NCBI GenBank assembly: GCA_026387085.1
Contig: JAPLMK010000092.1
Location: 1-24,965 of the forward strand
Direction of reading: 5' to 3'
DNA from: Candidatus Omnitrophota bacterium
GTDB taxonomy: Bacteria > Ratteibacteria > UBA8468 > MWAK01
DNA: 24,965 nt
Every line of letters starts with the position of its first letter. Positions within the stretch are counted from its first letter, which is position 1. Positions 23,721 through 24,965 of the stretch are shown here, piece by piece. The notes under the pieces were generated by a model that made no database searches, was not told the DNA's origin, and worked only from the letters and a program-made list of their open reading frames with translations. Both the position numbers and the translations under genes were made by a program.

Positions 23721-24965
23721 ATGAAAAAAACATTGTTTTTGGGAATTGACGTCGGCACGACCGGAGTAAAGGCCTTACTGGTTGATGAAACCGGCAGGGT
23801 TATCGACCAGGCAAGTCAGGAGTATCCGCTCCTTGCGCCCCGGCCCTTGTGGCTGGAACAAAATCCGACGGATTGGTGGAACGCCGCAGTCAAGGCGCTG
23901 AAACTGATTTCCGGCCGGCAAAAACTCCGGGGAAATCTCCTGTCGATTGGCCTGACCGGACAGATGCATGGTTCAGTCTTCCTTGACCGGGAAGGAAAAG
24001 TCATACGGCCGGCAATCCTCTGGTGCGACCAGCGAACCGGCGCCGAAGTAAAAGAGATTGAGAAACTGGTTGGTAAAAAAAGAATAAACCAGATTACCGG
24101 CAACCCGGTCTTTACCGGCTTTACCGCGCCCAAAATATTATGGCTGCGTAAAAACGAACCGGCCGCCTACCAAAAAATTGCCAAGATACTCCTGCCTAAG
24201 GACTACCTTCGCTACCGGTTAACCGGGGAATTCGCCTCGGAAGTAACCGATAATTCCGGAACGAGCCTCTTTGACGTTGAAACAAGGAAATGGTCTCCGG
24301 AAATCCTAAAAAAACTTCAAATCAATCCCGGCTGGCTGGCGCCGGTATTTGAATCACCGGATATCACCGGAAAGGTTACCGCGGAAACAGCCCACAGCAC
24401 CGGACTCCCGGCCGGAACGCCGGTAGTTGCCGGCGCAGGCGACCAGGCAGCCAGCGGGTGCGGAAACGGGGTTGTCTCCAAAGGCATAATTTCAGCTACT
24501 TTAGGAACTTCCGGCGTGGTCTTCGCTTTTTCCGATAAGGTCTTAAAAGATTCGGCCGGCCGAATTCACACGATGTGTCACGCCGTACCCGGAACATGGC
24601 ACTTGATGGCCGTAAGCCTCTCCTCCGGCGGTTCCCTGCGCTGGTTCCGGGATAATTTTTGCCGGGAAGAAATCTCCGAAGCAAAAATTAAGGGTACAGA
24701 CCCTTATAAAATAATGACTGAGACGGCCGCAAAAATTTCCACCGGCTCCGAAGGCCTACTCTTCCTACCCTATCTGAACGGCGAGCGCACACCTCACGCC
24801 AACCCCCTGGCCCGGGCCGTTTTTTTCGGCGCTACCGGCCGACATACCAAACCCCATTTCATCCGGGCAATCCTGGAGGGCGTAACTTTCGGCCTGCGGG
24901 ACGGAATGGAGATTATGGAAAACCTGGGCTTGCCGATTCGCCAGGTGCGCGTTTCCGGCGGCGGA
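23721..24965 (+). CDS. xylB: Xylulokinase-like FGGY carbohydrate kinase, C-terminus cut by window edge
   Basis: ATP-dependent kinase that phosphorylates D-xylulose for entry into the pentose phosphate pathway. Open from ATG 23721 to the window end (415 codons; family about 480-500). Phosphate-binding GIDVGTTGVK at 8-17, xylulokinase-type GLTGQMHGSV at 77-86, LWCDQRT (100-106), TGNPVFTGFTAPKILWL (126-142), catalytic Asp241 in AGAGDQAASGCGNG, LGTSGVVFA, YLNGERTPHANPLAR, and VRVSGGG at the visible end. The QMHG signature favours xylulokinase over glycerol or gluconate kinase. No Shine-Dalgarno is visible. A TATAAT at 23697-23702 lies 18 bases upstream of the start without a clear -35, which would fall inside repeat R7. 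The neighbour on the opposite strand is the AcsE-like gene. Confidence 0.92.
   Translation, partial: MKKTLFLGIDVGTTGVKALLVDETGRVIDQASQEYPLLAPRPLWLEQNPTDWWNAAVKALKLISGRQKLRGNLLSIGLTGQMHGSVFLDREGKVIRPAILWCDQRTGAEVKEIEKLVGKKRINQITGNPVFTGFTAPKILWLRKNEPAAYQKIAKILLPKDYLRYRLTGEFASEVTDNSGTSLFDVETRKWSPEILKKLQINPGWLAPVFESPDITGKVTAETAHSTGLPAGTPVVAGAGDQAASGCGNGVVSKGIISATLGTSGVVFAFSDKVLKDSAGRIHTMCHAVPGTWHLMAVSLSSGGSLRWFRDNFCREEISEAKIKGTDPYKIMTETAAKISTGSEGLLFLPYLNGERTPHANPLARAVFFGATGRHTKPHFIRAILEGVTFGLRDGMEIMENLGLPIRQVRVSGGG

Overview
The window looks like a chromosomal piece of an uncultivated Gram-negative-type bacterium of moderate GC content. The pointers are two-subunit-type glycyl-tRNA synthetase (glyS), SecG, a PHP-type DnaE, a methyltetrahydrofolate methyltransferase of the acetyl-CoA-pathway type, and a block of glycoside hydrolase, PIG-L and enolase-superfamily genes of the sort common in Planctomycetota/Lentisphaerota/Omnitrophota-like genomes. 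That placement is inference and weak; no 16S or ribosomal protein gene is present.

Layout. 1-8561 is mostly housekeeping: glyA (3' end cut by the window edge) and glyS on the minus strand, a divergent MFS transporter, secG, and dnaE. dnaE is broken into three reading frames by an apparent ~31-base deletion that removes a conserved motif and by a single-base shift in an A5 tract. 8577-14880 is a plus-strand run of tightly packed metabolic genes that starts only 15 bases after dnaE: an enolase-superfamily enzyme, a GH2 glycosidase, an AAC(3)-like acetyltransferase fused to a xylose-isomerase-like barrel, and a uroporphyrinogen-decarboxylase-family protein. It meets a minus-strand run (22018 down to 14896): PIG-L deacetylase, alpha/beta hydrolase, a large secreted discoidin/TIM-barrel protein and a GH36-like alpha-galactosidase. 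Together these eight genes look like a carbohydrate-utilisation locus for a decorated (acylated, possibly amino-sugar-containing) glycan: a secreted binding/hydrolytic protein, cytoplasmic alpha- and beta-glycosidases, de-acylating enzymes and sugar-acid/sugar isomerising enzymes. No SusC/D pair, ABC transporter or regulator lies inside it.

22064-22715 holds tRNA-Pro(GGG) with no encoded CCA, a probable promoter for it, and a dense cluster of short inverted and direct repeats, including a near-copy of the tRNA 5' end. 22716-24965 carries an AcsE-like methyltransferase (minus) and a xylulokinase (plus, cut by the window edge).

The most distinctive feature across the window is a family of short palindromic elements with ends TGTCATTCCC.../...GGGAATGACA (and a sister family TGTCATTCTGAG.../...CAGGATGACA). 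They occupy nearly all the longer intergenic gaps, usually within about 35 bases of a start codon. A second, 30-base palindromic element has inserted into the loop of one member of each family.
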